64,000 bases of DNA from Spodoptera frugiperda (Eukaryota > Arthropoda > Insecta > Lepidoptera > Noctuidae), in assembly GCF_023101765.2 (NCBI RefSeq), contig NC_064215.1, positions 8,990,001 to 9,054,000 of the forward strand, read 5' to 3'. Position 1 is the first letter of the stretch. The number at the start of each line of letters is the position of its first letter. The notes below the pieces were generated by a model. It was not told the DNA's origin, did not search any database, and was given only the letters and a program-made list of their open reading frames with translations. This document shows positions 10,502 to 21,137 of this stretch, piece by piece. The translations under genes were made by a program, and so were the position numbers.

Positions 10502-10830
10502 CTATCGTGAGACATACAAAATTAATTTAAAATAACGGCCTACTCTCGTGACATGCGTGCGATCATGAATAAGAGTCCCGTTGTGACTTGAAACTAGTCG
10601 AGCTGCTAGGCTATTCTGTAACTGTCAATTCGAACTTTAGAAGTGAACTCGATTGGTTGAGATTATTTTCACAACCAATGACATGGCGGAACGCGATCGA
10701 GTCCACTCCGATCTTTCGAATTGAAATTTACAGATTAGTCGGGCTGTTCTCATGTACTTCACGTGAGTAAGCCGATATTTTAAATTAATTTAAATTTAAA
10801 TATATAAAAGCGACACAATAATATCGCACA
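10502..10830. repeat. Repeat J copy with internal insertion
   Basis: Outer parts match repeat J: tcgtgagacatac, acttgaaactagtcgag, cgtgagtaagccgata. Between about 10600 and 10745 an extra segment has its own inverted ends (ctgtaactgtcaattcgaa against ttcgaattgaaatttacag), so a small hairpin element appears to sit inside J. Confidence 0.6.
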
Positions 10831-11077
10831 GCTACTAATTCTTATCCAAAAATATATTTAGCTTACTTTTAAAATGTAAATGAGAAAATGCCAATTTGTA
10901 TTCGCATTGTTTATATATTACATATACTTATAGCTCTGTAATACATAAATGTATCATTTTGTAACGTTTTATCTCCTACCCTCTATCTTCTTGTCTAATA
11001 CACAGTTGTTTTTAATATTCTGTCGTTTTATTTTTACCTTTTGTTTATAAAATGCGTTGTTTTGATGAATGATCTTA
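10831..11077. other. No gene seen
   Basis: AT-rich spacer with no feature supported. Confidence 0.4.
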
Positions 11078-11255
11078 CTGGAGTCCCAATTACCCACCTT
11101 CCCAATCCTTCATCCTCCCACAATCCTTAAATTCCCAACCCGTAAAAGGCCGACAACGCACTTGTAAAGCCTCTAGTGTTTCGGGTGTCCATTGGCGGCG
11201 GTGATTGCTTACCATCAGGTGATCCGTCTGCTTGTTTATCGGCTTATACCATAAA
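11078..11255 (+). repeat. Repeat C copy, 3' two thirds
   Basis: Runs from gagtcccaattacccacctt through taaaaggccgacaacgcac, the gtgtccattggcggcgg block and accatcaggtgatccgtctg to ggcttataccataaa. The gagagccatgc start is missing. Confidence 0.75.
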
Positions 11256-11257
11256 GC

Positions 11258-11482
11258 CCTGTATTCATGGTAAACATTTCGCTTAGGAACAGTTGATCAA
11301 CGTTGTTGATGAATAGCGAGAATGCTGCTGGAAACTTTGTTTAAACTAATATAAACTGATGTTTTCGCTCGCCGGGCGTCAACTCTGCAGCATGGCGCGA
11401 TCAACTCCGCAACACAAGTGTTGCCCGCAACATGTTTATGCAACCATGTTGCTAAACATATTGTTTACCATGAATACAAGTC
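11258..11482. mobile_element. Putative MITE, 222 bp
   Basis: Terminal inverted repeat: ctgtattcatggtaaaca on the left and tgtttaccatgaataca on the right. The interior shows further self-complementary words (cagttgatcaacgttgttga). It abuts the end of the repeat C copy exactly, so it may have inserted into that repeat's A-rich tail. Confidence 0.6.
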
Positions 11483-12392
11483 TTAAAAAAGGTACAACAC
11501 TATTCGCAAAACACTTGACTATCCAAACTTCACACCTTCACCTATCGCTCAAGGGGAATACATAGACATACATACATAATGACCATATACTATGCAAGTA
11601 TACACATAGGTAAGTATCTGTAACTAGTAAAAGCCAGTGTTCTGGGAATATGTACGCAAACTCTCCATTGTTCGTAGCAGGCCTTTGACATAACTCAACA
11701 ATGGCCGTATAGGATGCCGTGGTGGTGTAATGCAATAGTAATTGATAGGTAACGTATTTTGACCGTTGTTCGATGAAGAGGTAGGCAGAGAGATCTACTA
11801 CTAGTGTACTAGTGGATCTACTTCTTTCCAGTTACGTTTTCAAAGTCAAAAGAAAGAATGAGAGAAACAAAGAAGAACATTTATGTCACACTCAAAAAAC
11901 AAAAATAAAATGACAATGAAAAGCATTTATTTCAACCAAACCATAATCAGGTTTTTAGTCAGTAAGAGTCTGAAATGCCTCGCCTCGCTCAAGTCGGGAG
12001 AAGACATTGGATGATTTCCCCCCTCAAAAAAAGTAAGTTAATGTGTGATTCTTTATCGGGAACATATCTTTAAACACACTTCTGCCTACCTCTTCAAGGA
12101 TTAAAGGTGATACGCATACCGAAATAAAGCATAACAATAAAATGTTTCGAAGAAAAGTAAATAAAACCAACAAAGTGCGGTGTTTCATCCCCTCTGAATA
12201 GTTCGGTCAAAATAATCTACTTAATTACTGGGCTTATATCCGTTTCCTGGTTCCTACACTGGTATTGGTCAATCCAACGCTTATTTTCGAATATATGTAA
12301 TACCTGTATTGTCATTTAACAATAGGAAATGGTTTTAATTGAATCATTACTAAGGGTTCTGTTCATAATGAATACAATATGACATACATATG
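11483..12392. other. No gene; small repeat D piece and a palindrome
   Basis: A repeat D fragment (tttttagtcagtaagagtct) sits at 11953-12030. A short palindrome occurs at 11792-11820 (agatctactactag against actagtggatct). The rest shows nothing recognisable. Confidence 0.5.
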
Positions 12393-12560
12393 GTCCACCT
12401 CGCTAGGCAAGTGATTGCAAGTGCGACTGTCGGGCAAGAGGTCTCGGGTTCGATTCCCGGGTCGGGACGGAGTCTGGAAATGGGCCTATTGCCATATGGG
12501 CATCCATATGGCAATAGGCTCACCACCTATTACATGGGACTTACGACCTAAATTGTGACG
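12393..12560 (+). mobile_element. SINE-A copy, deleted, with internal hairpin
   Basis: Forward SINE-A head with B box ggttcgattcccgggtc at about 12447-12463. The body is shortened: gcctattgccatatgg is followed four bases later by its inverted copy ccatatggcaataggc. This joins part of the body to itself in opposite orientation. Confidence 0.7.
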
Positions 12561-12674
12561 GACATAGAAATCTATAGTTTAGTATGCAGTTGCAGCTTGA
12601 AGCAGTTGATCCTGACTGCTTTAAGCAGGCCGTGTAGGGCGGCCTTAAATCGCCGAATCATTCAAAAATATATA

Positions 12675-12953
12675 TCGTCACACCTTTAATCCCTAGGGTA
12701 GGCAGAGGTGCAAATTATGGCACGTAATGCCACTGTACAATGTACAACCACTTTTCACTAATTAAGTTGTAAGTCCCATGTAATAGGTGGTGAGCCTATA
12801 GCCATATACCGGGCACATTTCCAGACTCCGTGCTACTGAGGAATTTTCGAAAAACCGAAAAAAGCCCAGCAATACTTTGCCCGACCCGGGAATCGAACCC
12901 GAGACCCCTTGTCCGGCAGTCGCATTTGCGACCACTCGACCAACAAGTCAGTC
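12675..12953 (-). mobile_element. SINE-A copy, full length
   Basis: Reverse orientation; the tail starts cacacctttaatccctaggg, the body carries ccatataccgggcac, and the head has B box gggaatcgaaccc at about 12888-12900 and cgaccactcgaccaacaag at the right edge. It lies about 115 bp from an opposite-facing SINE-A. Confidence 0.8.
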
Positions 12954-13737
12954 ATTCAAAAAATATAAATACAAAATCATACAAAAGAAGATATCAAAAC
13001 ATACTACTGACGTAGTATGCGTATTAATTATGCTTTTAGTTTACAACCTATATAAACGTTGAAAATGGAAATAAACCATGTTACACGGAAATTAAAACCT
13101 TCCTGGAAATCAGCCATCATTGTTTTCATAGTGCAGATAACAGTTACCGACGTTATAGACACGTGAAATTGGTTATTTTTTTAATTATTTTTTACGTACA
13201 GATAGGTATCTCGTTACATGAATTTCGCAATTCAGTGAAATATATTTCAAAAACCTTTTCACCTATTGATCTAGGGCTGTCGCATGAGATATTTTAGTAA
13301 CAGCACATTAAGTTATAATTTCGATTAAAACATTCACACACACACAGTGTCACACGCCTGTCTCCCTTTGCGGTAAGTAGAGGCTATAGCATAACATTAT
13401 ATGACTATACTTTACTACATTGCATAAAACAAAGTCGCTTTCTCTGTCCTTTTGTATGCTTAAATCTTTAAAACTACCCAACGAGTTTGGATGCGGTTTT
13501 TTTAACAGATAGAGTGATTTAAGTGGAAGGAATAACATATGTATAATATATTACCATTGCACCCATGTGAAGCTGGACTAGTATACTATAAAAAGATTAT
13601 TAGCTCAATAATAAGATAATAAGGGCCTCAATGGACAAGTGTTACCAAAAATGTAAACGCTAATAATCACAGGTTTAATTCCTGAGCCGAGTAGAGTAAA
13701 TAGTAAAATCTATTTCGGTTATGAAATCTAATCTATA
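12954..13737. other. No gene seen; repeat G trace
   Basis: AT-rich. Only cacacgcctgtctccc near 13350 resembles repeat G. Confidence 0.45.
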
Positions 13738-13800
13738 TCGGCCAATCCTTGTCATAGGTGTCGAGTTCGTCCCGCCATCTCCTTTTGGGCCTGCCGCGAA
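13738..13800 (-). pseudogene. LINE ORF2 C-terminal scrap
   Basis: Shares gccaatccttgtc, gtcccgccatctcctt and gggcctgccgcga with 808-865, so it is a second fragment of the same LINE C-terminus (GRPRRRW-type motif on the minus strand). Confidence 0.55.
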
Positions 13801-14304
13801 TCATAAATACCTATGTATAATACCTAAAATCTGTCCATAAACAATTCGTGCATATTCAAAAACCGATACCGATACCCGCATACATTAACAAACACTACGT
13901 TTGGCAGCCCTAATCCATACGATTTCAATTTCGTAGGTACCTACAATTTAAATGAAATTCTAGCAAAAATGTTTTGTTCAACAACACCAAACGGTTTACG
14001 GCTCTATTTTTTTCTCTTTTTAGGGTTCCGTTCGTATTAATGGATTGTGGTTCTTTCTTCCTTAGATATTCTGCGGTGAAAATTATGACAGGTATTTATT
14101 TATTGTCTGTCTAAAGAGTTTAGTAGGAGTGTCGTTTTAAATATATTAGTTGAAGAAAACGGACTGTAGTTTCTTTTGGCTGCCATAGAATCTCATAAAG
14201 TAATAATATTTTTGATGTTACAGTCAAATCGTTATTATACAAACTTTCCTAAAACTATAAAATTTACAACTTTAATCCTCAATGAAAAGAAGTTAGGAAT
14301 GTAC
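13801..14304. other. No gene seen
   Basis: Contains a scrap of the 4908-5551 repeat near 14020 (tttttagggttccgttcg); otherwise nothing recognised. Confidence 0.45.
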
Positions 14305-14309
14305 CTAAT

Positions 14310-14565
14310 AAAGTGTGGGAGAGCCATGCTTCGGTACGAATGGGCTGCCTCGAGCGGAGTAACACCACCGCTTAATAGAAAACCGATGTAAAACAACGTT
14401 TATGTTGACGGAGCCCCAATTACCTCTCTTCCCCATACAGATTCTCCAACAACCCTTAAATTCCTTACCCCCAAAAAGCCGACAATGCAGTTGTAACGCC
14501 TCTGGAATCCATGGGCGGCGGTGATTACGTACCATCAAGTTCCGTCTGCTCGTTTACCGTAAAAA
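14310..14565 (+). repeat. Repeat C copy, near full length
   Basis: Starts gtgtgggagagccatgcttc, continues through aatgggctgcctcgagcgg, aaaaccgatgtaaaacaacg, ggagccccaattacc and ccaaaaagccgacaatgc, and ends ccatgggcggcggtgattac then accatcaagttccgtctgct. Confidence 0.8.
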
Positions 14566-15120
14566 ACCGTTTAAATAATAAAATGGACATGAATGGTCAA
14601 TCCTCTAAACGGCCGATAAAAACCAACAGAATTTATCTAACAGCGAAAAAAACTCAAAGAATAAGTAATTTGATCATCTAAATAAATAAAATACTCGAAC
14701 CTCAAAAGCGGTCGAATCACAAAGACTTAAAAAAATAAATATTTAATTTGAAAAGCTTCCACAAAATCGCCGCGAGTACGGAACCCAATGGTTGAATCAA
14801 AGTATACAAGGGAACACATGGAGCTATACACAACCAGTTTAACATGGTCCCGCTGTGTATGATCGTTCTGGGTATTCCAAGGTCAGTTTATACTGGTCTT
14901 GTTCAGCTTGATCTGTAACACTGTGTGTGTGGTATATTCGATATACATTTTTGCTTTTTCGAACATCCGGACTCAACCGCACTTAATGGATGGAGAAATA
15001 AACAAATTTTTATATTTGAATACGAATGTATCGGTGTATGGAGATTATACGCTTGGCTTCCATTTTGAATATTGGTCGCACAATGGCTTTATGAAATCGG
15101 AAACCAAAGCTCTTCATTTA
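14566..15120. other. No gene seen
   Basis: The longest open frame here runs on into repeat D and shows no domain; I do not support it as a gene. Confidence 0.45.
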
Positions 15121-15134
15121 CCTACAGTTTTTTT

Positions 15135-15268
15135 TATTTCTGACACGGAGCTGCGGACTACGGAAAGCAGGAGTAGGAACAAGGTGGTTTTTAGTCAGTG
15201 TCTGACACTCCCTCTCGCCTCGCCCAAGGCGGGAGAAGTCATTGGATGATTCTGCCCCCTCAAAAAAA
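15135..15268 (+). repeat. Repeat D copy, 3' half
   Basis: Runs from ggagctgcggactac to ggtttttagtcagtgtctg, acactccctctcgcctcgcc and gccccctcaaaaaaagc. The A-rich end suggests retroposition. Confidence 0.75.
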
Positions 15269-15478
15269 GCCTACCTAGATGAATAGAGTTTTTGTTTCAT
15301 TCTTTCTCGTTCAGTCCATCCTACCTGAGCGACATGATTTTCAAATTTTCATCTAGACTATACTTAATCTATTACAAAATTTTGCAATATCATCCACTTT
15401 GATAAGTGTCGTTGTCCGAATCTCTTTAAAAGATGGGCAGCAAAAGATAAGTAAACGGTACCTAAGCACTTTCTACAG

Positions 15479-15596
15479 TACCCTTACTATGAGTTTTCTT
15501 TAAAGTAATCGAAACGAGAGCGCGTTCGCTCTGATTGGCCGGCTCGAATAAACCAACCAATCAGAGTAAACGCAAAGCAAACTCGTACTAAGGGTA
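15479..15596. mobile_element. MITE-B copy, shortened
   Basis: Left end cccttactatgagttttctt and right end aagcaaactcgtactaaggg are inverted, with gagagcgcgttcgctctgat and the ccaatcagag word inside. It is shorter than 7939-8096, mostly by loss in one arm. Confidence 0.7.
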
Positions 15597-15739
15597 TTGA
15601 AATCTGTAATCAATACCTGTGATGTTTCAGAAGTAGGTAAAAAGTTACCTTAGGGCTACCGTATACATAAACTTTTATCTCAACAACTATATTGGTAATA
15701 TTTAATTATTGATGTCGTATCGTATCGTGATGGCCCGGA

Positions 15740-16010
15740 GATTTAAGTCGGTTTCGGGTTTGAAACCTACGTATGTCCGACAGAAAAATCACATTGGTAC
15801 TTTACCAATGTGATTTTTCTCGAGTTATATGTAATTTCTAAGATTACTGAAACATCACAGGCTAACGGTAAAGGCTTATAATTTCTGATTATATATAAGT
15901 TTGAAATTGTCAACTCGCATTGAGCAAGCGTGGTGATTAATGCTCAAACCTTCTCCGTGTTAGAAGAGGCCTTTGGTCACCAGTGGCCAGTTATAGGCTG
16001 TTGATGTGTG
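15740..16010 (-). repeat. Repeat E copy with perfect hairpin
   Basis: Matches 54785-55010 in order: acatcacaggctaacggt, tttgaaattgtcaactcgca, ttgagcaagcgtggtgatta, atgctcaaaccttctccgtg and the agaagaggccttt block. At 15782-15820 the family's short end is replaced by an 18-bp perfect hairpin. Confidence 0.7.
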
Positions 16011-16255
16011 TATGTATTGTATAGGTAAAAATTAACAACGAACGAAAATAACGTTAACAAAATGTAAAAAAATCAAGTTGGTTCAACGCTATGCCTTAAA
16101 ATATTTCTGAAAGAAGATTTTGTATTCAAAAAATATTAATTGAAGATCGAATTTCTAAAGACAACTTGGGTATTTTGTTACACAACACAAATTGAAGGCT
16201 CCGTTCAGTTGATTGTAAAAATGTCAGACATTTTAATAAAGGAAACTGACTAAGC

Positions 16256-16450
16256 CTTAGTACGAGTTTGCTTTACCTATAAACAAAACGAAACAGATAA
16301 TGCCCAATAGGGCTAATGCTGACCGACTGCCTAGCGGTTTACCGGGGCTCCGGCTCGAAAAGCAGGAGTAGGAACGGGGTGGTTTTTAGTCAGTAAGGGT
16401 CTGACACTCCTTCTCGCCTCGCCCAAAACGGGAGAAGTGATTGAATGATT
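16256..16450 (+). repeat. MITE-B scrap joined to repeat D
   Basis: Positions 16256-16300 match a MITE-B end (cttagtacgagtttgcttta). From about 16300 the sequence is repeat D, from gcccaatagggctaatgctg through ggtttaccggggctccggct and ttagtcagtaagggtctg to gggagaagtgattg. The tail is replaced by a MITE-K copy. Confidence 0.65.
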
Positions 16451-16454
16451 TTCC

Positions 16455-16582
16455 CTTGACTTCCACATTTAGAGACATTTATTGATTACTTCAACTATTC
16501 CTTAGTAACGATTTTGTTCCGAAAACAATTGCTAAGGACTGAGTCAAGTAACCATTAGATGTCTCTGAGTGCGGTAGTAAGT
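16455..16582. mobile_element. MITE-K copy 1
   Basis: Foldback of about 125 bp: agagacatttattgattact pairs with agtaaccattagatgtctct, and cttagtaacgattttgttcc pairs with ggaacaaaatcgttactaag-type sequence around caattgctaagg. It has relatives at 40968-41065 and 45715-45838. Confidence 0.7.
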
Positions 16583-17123
16583 CTTTAGATTTCTTAGAAA
16601 TCGTAAAAACAATACTAGAATCATGACTATAAAACTAAATAGGGTTCCTACTTTGAAAGGAACCTAAACAAATAGTACTAGTACCTATCTATACTAGTCT
16701 TTCAATAGTTTGTGCGAACAAAAGCCCACGACTCGTATAGAAGCAACTTAGAACCTAATTTAAAAAGAAAATATATCTTGACCTACCTGAAGTGTGACAC
16801 AGATGGTGCGCCGTCTCTGTCACTCGTATGTTCGACGTAATATTTCTATCTCCCTCACTCATTCGCGCCTAACTTCAGAGCGTTTGTCTCTGTTGATTGA
16901 ACTGAAACTAGGGAATCTATAAACTCACTTTACTGAGATCATTAAGTACTTAATTAGGTTTGTTGATTAGGTCTTTTTATTCTTGTTCGATTTATTACAA
17001 AGACAATGAAAACAAAAAGGTTTTTTCAAGATTTGAGTAGCTACTTACTTATTTTTCTTTTTAGACTGCCTGACGCATTAGTGCTTGATAAATTAAAAAG
17101 ATTCAATTTCTGGGTACATCGTG
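16583..17123. other. No gene seen
   Basis: No recognisable repeat or coding region. Confidence 0.4.
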
Positions 17124-17522
17124 CAACGTCACGTCTTTTATCCCTGACGGGGTAGGCAGAGGTGCACGTTACGGCAAGTTATGCCGCTATACAATGTACA
17201 CCCAATATTCAACATTTTTGTCCCGTGTAATAGGGGGTGAGCCTATTGCCATGTACGGGGCACAATTTCAAAATCCGTGCTACTATGGAGAAATTTTGTA
17301 AAAGCCGAAAAAAACCTCATCTTTCTTTGCCCGACCCAGGGTTTGAACCCGAGACCCCTTGTCGTAAGTGCGACTCAGTAGTAGCACGAAGTCTGGAATT
17401 GTTCCCAGTATATGGCAATAGGCGTGACCCTATTACATGAGACACAAATACTGAAAATTGGGTATACGTGCCGTAATGTGCACCTCTACCTACCCTTCGA
17501 GAATAAAAGGCGTGACGTTGTG
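17124..17522. mobile_element. SINE-A inverted pair
   Basis: A reversed SINE-A (17124-17390; tail acgtcacgtcttttatccct, B-box region gggtttgaacccgagacc) is followed at once by the second half of a forward SINE-A (17390-17522; agtctggaattgttcccag, tatggcaataggcgtgac, ending aaaaggcgtgacgttg). The outer ends are inverted copies, so the unit could fold as a long hairpin. Confidence 0.7.
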
Positions 17523-17769
17523 TGTGTGTAATATACATATATAAAAAGGGGCAAAAAGAAATAAATGTAGAAACAAATAACATTCTTAAGCCATTTAATC
17601 GTCAGTTCTTCACATTATAAATATCAAGTACCTAACAGTCTTTTATTTCTTACAATATCTCTAACAAAAAACTTACTAAATTAATTAAAATATATGTAGA
17701 TATAGTTCACTCACATAAACTGTCGGACAAAAGTTCTATTAGTTTCGAGTGACACGAATATGAGCTCCC

Positions 17770-18060
17770 AGTACGACTTGAAACTAGTTCAGTACCCTTA
17801 GTATAAGTTTGCTTTACGTTAAACAAAAACGAAACGAGAGCGCGTTCGGCGCTCTGATTGGCCGACGCGAATGAACCAACCAATCAGTAACCTTAGTACG
17901 AGTTTGCTTTACGCTTAAAGTAATCGAAACGAGAGCGCGTTCGGCGCTCTGATTAGTTGGTTTATTCGAGCCGACCAATCAAAGCGCCGAATACGCTCTC
18001 GTTTCGAACTCGTTAGACGTAAAAGAAACTCGTACTAAGGCTTCAGCTTTCGTCAAACAG
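17770..18060. mobile_element. Repeat J interrupted by two MITE-B copies
   Basis: Repeat J is split: gtacgacttgaaactagttc at 17770-17790 and gtcaaacagttgacgtgg at 18053-18070. Between them lie a truncated MITE-B (17793-17888) and a complete one (17889-18040), both with agagcgcgttcggcgctctg inside. The second inserted next to or within the first. Confidence 0.75.
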
Positions 18061-18193
18061 TTGACGTGGGCCAACCATAATTATACATATTTTAATTAAC
18101 ATAGCATTGTTTCACAATAAATTGCTTTTAAGCAATTAAATCAATCAATCAATTTGTTAAAACACAAAATCTAAGTACTACGCCTTTACAATT

Positions 18194-18855
18194 TTATTTC
18201 GATTTCGAATTCTCTTTCGTACTTTTTGACAAAGTCTTTAACAGAAGATTGATCAATCGTTTTTGCAGCCTCTCGCCATTGATTGAAGAGGTAGATTGCC
18301 TGACTTGCTCATAATTGCCTTTAATGTCATCAATTAACATCATCGTTTTAATTTTGAACAGTCTTACTTGGTCTTCGGACATTGTGTCTATTTCTGGTAA
18401 GAGACTTAGAAGGAACATCTTCATAGCACTGTTGTTTGTGTTCAAGTCGGTGTTGCTGTTTCTTTCTATTGGTGTTACTGGTTTGGCTCGTGGTCTGACA
18501 GCCTCGTACGGTTTTCTGACTGGTATGAACCGCCGTCTCTTTCTAGCAATCGCAGGCCTTTCTCTCAAGAAATCGCTGAGGATTACATTATCGTTGCTTT
18601 CTTCCTGATTCTCATCAAGGTCATTTGGTTCTGTCTTTATTATAAGCGTTTCTGACTCGTTTGAATGCTGAGGGGAGTGGTACAGAGTCTCATCTGCGCT
18701 CTCGATGCCTGAAGTTGTCGTTGGCTTCAAGTACGGCACTATGAACCTCAGATATTCAGTCAAATAGTACGGCTTTTTTATTTTTGTCCCACTCGGTTTC
18801 ATACTCCGCAAGAACGATGACCTTATGTTCCGCCATTTTTCTTTGCAATCGCTTA
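18194..18855 (-). CDS. MADF-BESS protein 1, exon 2
   Basis: Second and last coding exon of a 265-residue MADF-BESS protein. It starts after a tttcag acceptor (minus strand, just above 18855); the first two bases complete an Ile codon. It supplies the second half of the MADF domain (SDCKEKWRNIRSSFLRSM, then KKPYYLTEYLRFIVPYL, to about residue 88), then an acidic, Ser-rich linker with a SUMO-type site (IKTE, about residues 118-121) and a basic cluster (ARKRRRF, about 150-155). A BESS motif follows (about 189-224: MKMFLLSLLPEIDTM ... FKIKTMMLIDDI) and a Lys/Ser-rich end. MADF domains bind DNA and BESS motifs mediate protein-protein contacts, as in Adf-1, Dip3 and Stwl. A nuclear, sequence-specific transcription regulator is likely. 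AATAAA overlaps the stop codon. The actual target genes cannot be told from sequence. Confidence 0.93.
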
Positions 18856-19863
18856 CTGAAATGAGAATAGAATATAATTAATCGAGTGATTAGATAAGGA
18901 ACAGACGGCTAACTGCTGGCTGTTTACCAACTTTTTGTTAAAATAATTTATAGTCGAGTTTTAATAATAGCGCCATCTCTGGGTCGTTCGAAAAACAAAT
19001 GAATGAAACGGTCAGTCGTGTGCCGTCGGCATTGTGGTATTTTTTTATAAGACCGGTGATTACCTACTAGTATGACAATGTGCATTATATTGTAGGTATT
19101 CCAACTATCTCATTAGGTTAAATTTTCAACGTAAGTAAGAATAAATAAGGTTTTAATACCTAATTTAAATAGTTCTTATAACAGAACAAGACAACCAAAC
19201 GTGTCTTTTAGGGCGAGAATTGAACCCGCACCGCGCGGCGTGTGCAGCTGCGCTATCATAGGGTAACGTGAACCGTGCGACCGGGTGCCGGCTACAATGA
19301 TTATTATTAACTTAATATGTATTATAAACGAGTGATATCGTCAACTTATTTATATAACGAGTGTATAGGTAACTTTAATCATTTTCCAAATAAGACCAAT
19401 GTGTAGTTACCTAACTAAATAAACAACAACAACTAATAATATCTAAAATATTTTGAATGAATTGTTCTGTACTGATATGAGACTACTAAATTACTTTAAC
19501 GGGCATTTTTACAACTACTTTCACAAGAAATAGCCTTAAAGCAACCTACTTCAAAACATCATTAGTTGGTAAGTAACTTTACGTTTAAAAAAAATCATAC
19601 GCGCGCTAAAATATTTGATTGTCAACGCAACGCATTTCTAAAACATGGCCACACGGTGTGTGCCCGCCACTCAACTATTACGGCACGTGTGACATTGAAA
19701 CAGCGACACAACGCGCGATAGCCGGTATCGAATACATTACTCGCTCACTGCGCCATTCTACACAACAACACAACAACTTTCCCCACAAACCAAGCGATGT
19801 ATAAACCTCCACAGTGACGTCACGAAACGGCGATGCGCACTGTCGCACGTACACAATACTTAC
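18856..19863 (-). other. Intron of MADF-BESS gene 1
   Basis: Phase-1 intron of 1008 bp with gtaagt donor and tttcag acceptor on the minus strand. It contains a tRNA-like word (gcgagaattgaacccgcacc near 19214) that may be a degenerate SINE head, but no second coding region is supported. Confidence 0.85.
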
Positions 19864-19999
19864 TTGACATGTTGGTGCTCGCTGCAATTTCTTCCCAAGC
19901 CTCTTCGACCAGATCCTTCCTGTTATACTGCGGTAGACCGAAGTTATACAGGAGTTCATGCTTCTCAATTTCGTTTATCAGTTGTATTTCGACTGCCAT
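19864..19999 (-). CDS. MADF-BESS protein 1, exon 1
   Basis: First coding exon: 45 codons plus one base. The start chosen is the ATG at 19999-19997 (MAVEIQLINEIEKHELLYNF), because the MADF domain begins at once after it (residues 7-45: LINEIEKHELLYN, KDLVEEAWEEIA). Open frame continues upstream but is GC-rich and low in complexity, unlike protein. MADF domains usually carry Leu-Trp-Asp after the first helix; here LLYNF replaces it, an ordinary family variation. The donor is CAA|gtaagt, and joining it to 18855 gives NMS-I-SDCKEKW with no gap in the domain. Confidence 0.92.
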
Positions 20000-20260
20000 T
20001 TTGGTTGCGGCGCGGCGCGGAATAAATGCGTTATGCTTCACAGTAAGCGTTAGCGGCACTGCGTCACTGCCGATAGGTTGCCGCGCCGAGACTGAGTCGC
20101 GTCCCCCCCGCGTCGCGCCGCCCCCGTGCCGCACCGCGCTCGGCCATGCTCGAGCCGCTGCCGACCGTGAGCCGACTCGCCGGCTCCTACGGTTATCGAC
20201 CCAGAGCGAGACAGCAATAGACTAAACATGTCGCATACATTACGTACATATCTGCACAAT
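20000..20260 (-). promoter_or_regulatory. CpG-rich 5' region of MADF-BESS gene 1
   Basis: Directly upstream of the start codon lies about 200 bp rich in C, G and CpG (cgccgcccccgtgccgcacc; gctcgagccgctgccgac) in an otherwise AT-rich window. This fits a 5' UTR plus promoter. No clear TATA box is seen. The open frames crossing it on both strands follow from base composition. Confidence 0.45.
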
Positions 20261-21135
20261 GTTTATAATGAATGTTATTGCCCGTAATAACTACTCTTGT
20301 CATTTGACACTATTGCTGCATTGATTAGTTTATTACGCGTTCAAAGTCAACTGTTTCATTCGTGACCGTTGATTGGTTGAAATGCTTAGAATTGGATTCG
20401 TTAGACTGCTCAGACGCATATATTTTGACAATATCTCTCGCGTTACGGTAACTATGGAGACATATTATATTCATTGTAAGTATGGTACATATACTTATTT
20501 TATACATACATATAACTCACAATATTAATTAAACATTGACAATCATGAGTTTTTCTTAAATTACTTACCAATTAAGTGTTAATTTTTAAGTAACTTAAGA
20601 AGTGTTTAAATAATTAGAAATATTTAGGTACCGCTGTAAATAACTCTTCGGGATGAAATAAAATCCTTACACACAAATAAAAAAATGCAAAAGTGTGTTT
20701 GTATATTTTTCCTCAATGTCGCAACTGTGAGGTTTTGTGGTAGGTAAGCACCTAAGATTTTTGCTAACTTATGATAATAAAGAGACTGAATATGGAAATA
20801 GGTATAGTATTTTTCGCTTATACGCGCCGGCAAAAAATATATACCTATATTTTTTTACTTTCTATGTGTAATAGCATACTCAATATTGACTAGACGTTCC
20901 CTCCTGTTTATAATTAGGCTACCTATCTATCACTTACCTATTTGTAAATGATCTGTCAATCAACTGTTCTTTTAAAATTCTGTCTGGTTTACTTCTAGTT
21001 CACTTGTCTGTACGATATTTAAAGTTTCAATGTTTTTTGTTTGCAATAAAAACAAAACTGATGATATGTAGACTGATGAGAGTGATGAGTATACTAAATT
21101 TATTCTGTAGAACATTATATTACATTATCTTCTTT
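20261..21135. other. No gene seen
   Basis: AT-rich; no recurring repeat and no credible coding region. Confidence 0.45.
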
Positions 21136-21137
21136 TT

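Noticed and set aside
12830..13062. Recurring peptide with PGIEPET and ATTRPT in many frames
   Set aside because: It appears at 93, 1801, 12877, 17237, 38018 and 54252 only because all these frames cross the reversed head of SINE-A.
14899..15249. 116-codon open frame
   Set aside because: The last third is repeat D, and the rest has no recognisable motif or neighbouring splice signals.
19820..20259. Open frames on both strands across the GC-rich leader of MADF-BESS gene 1
   Set aside because: They follow from CpG-rich composition with few stop codons. Only the segment from the ATG at 19999 has MADF similarity.
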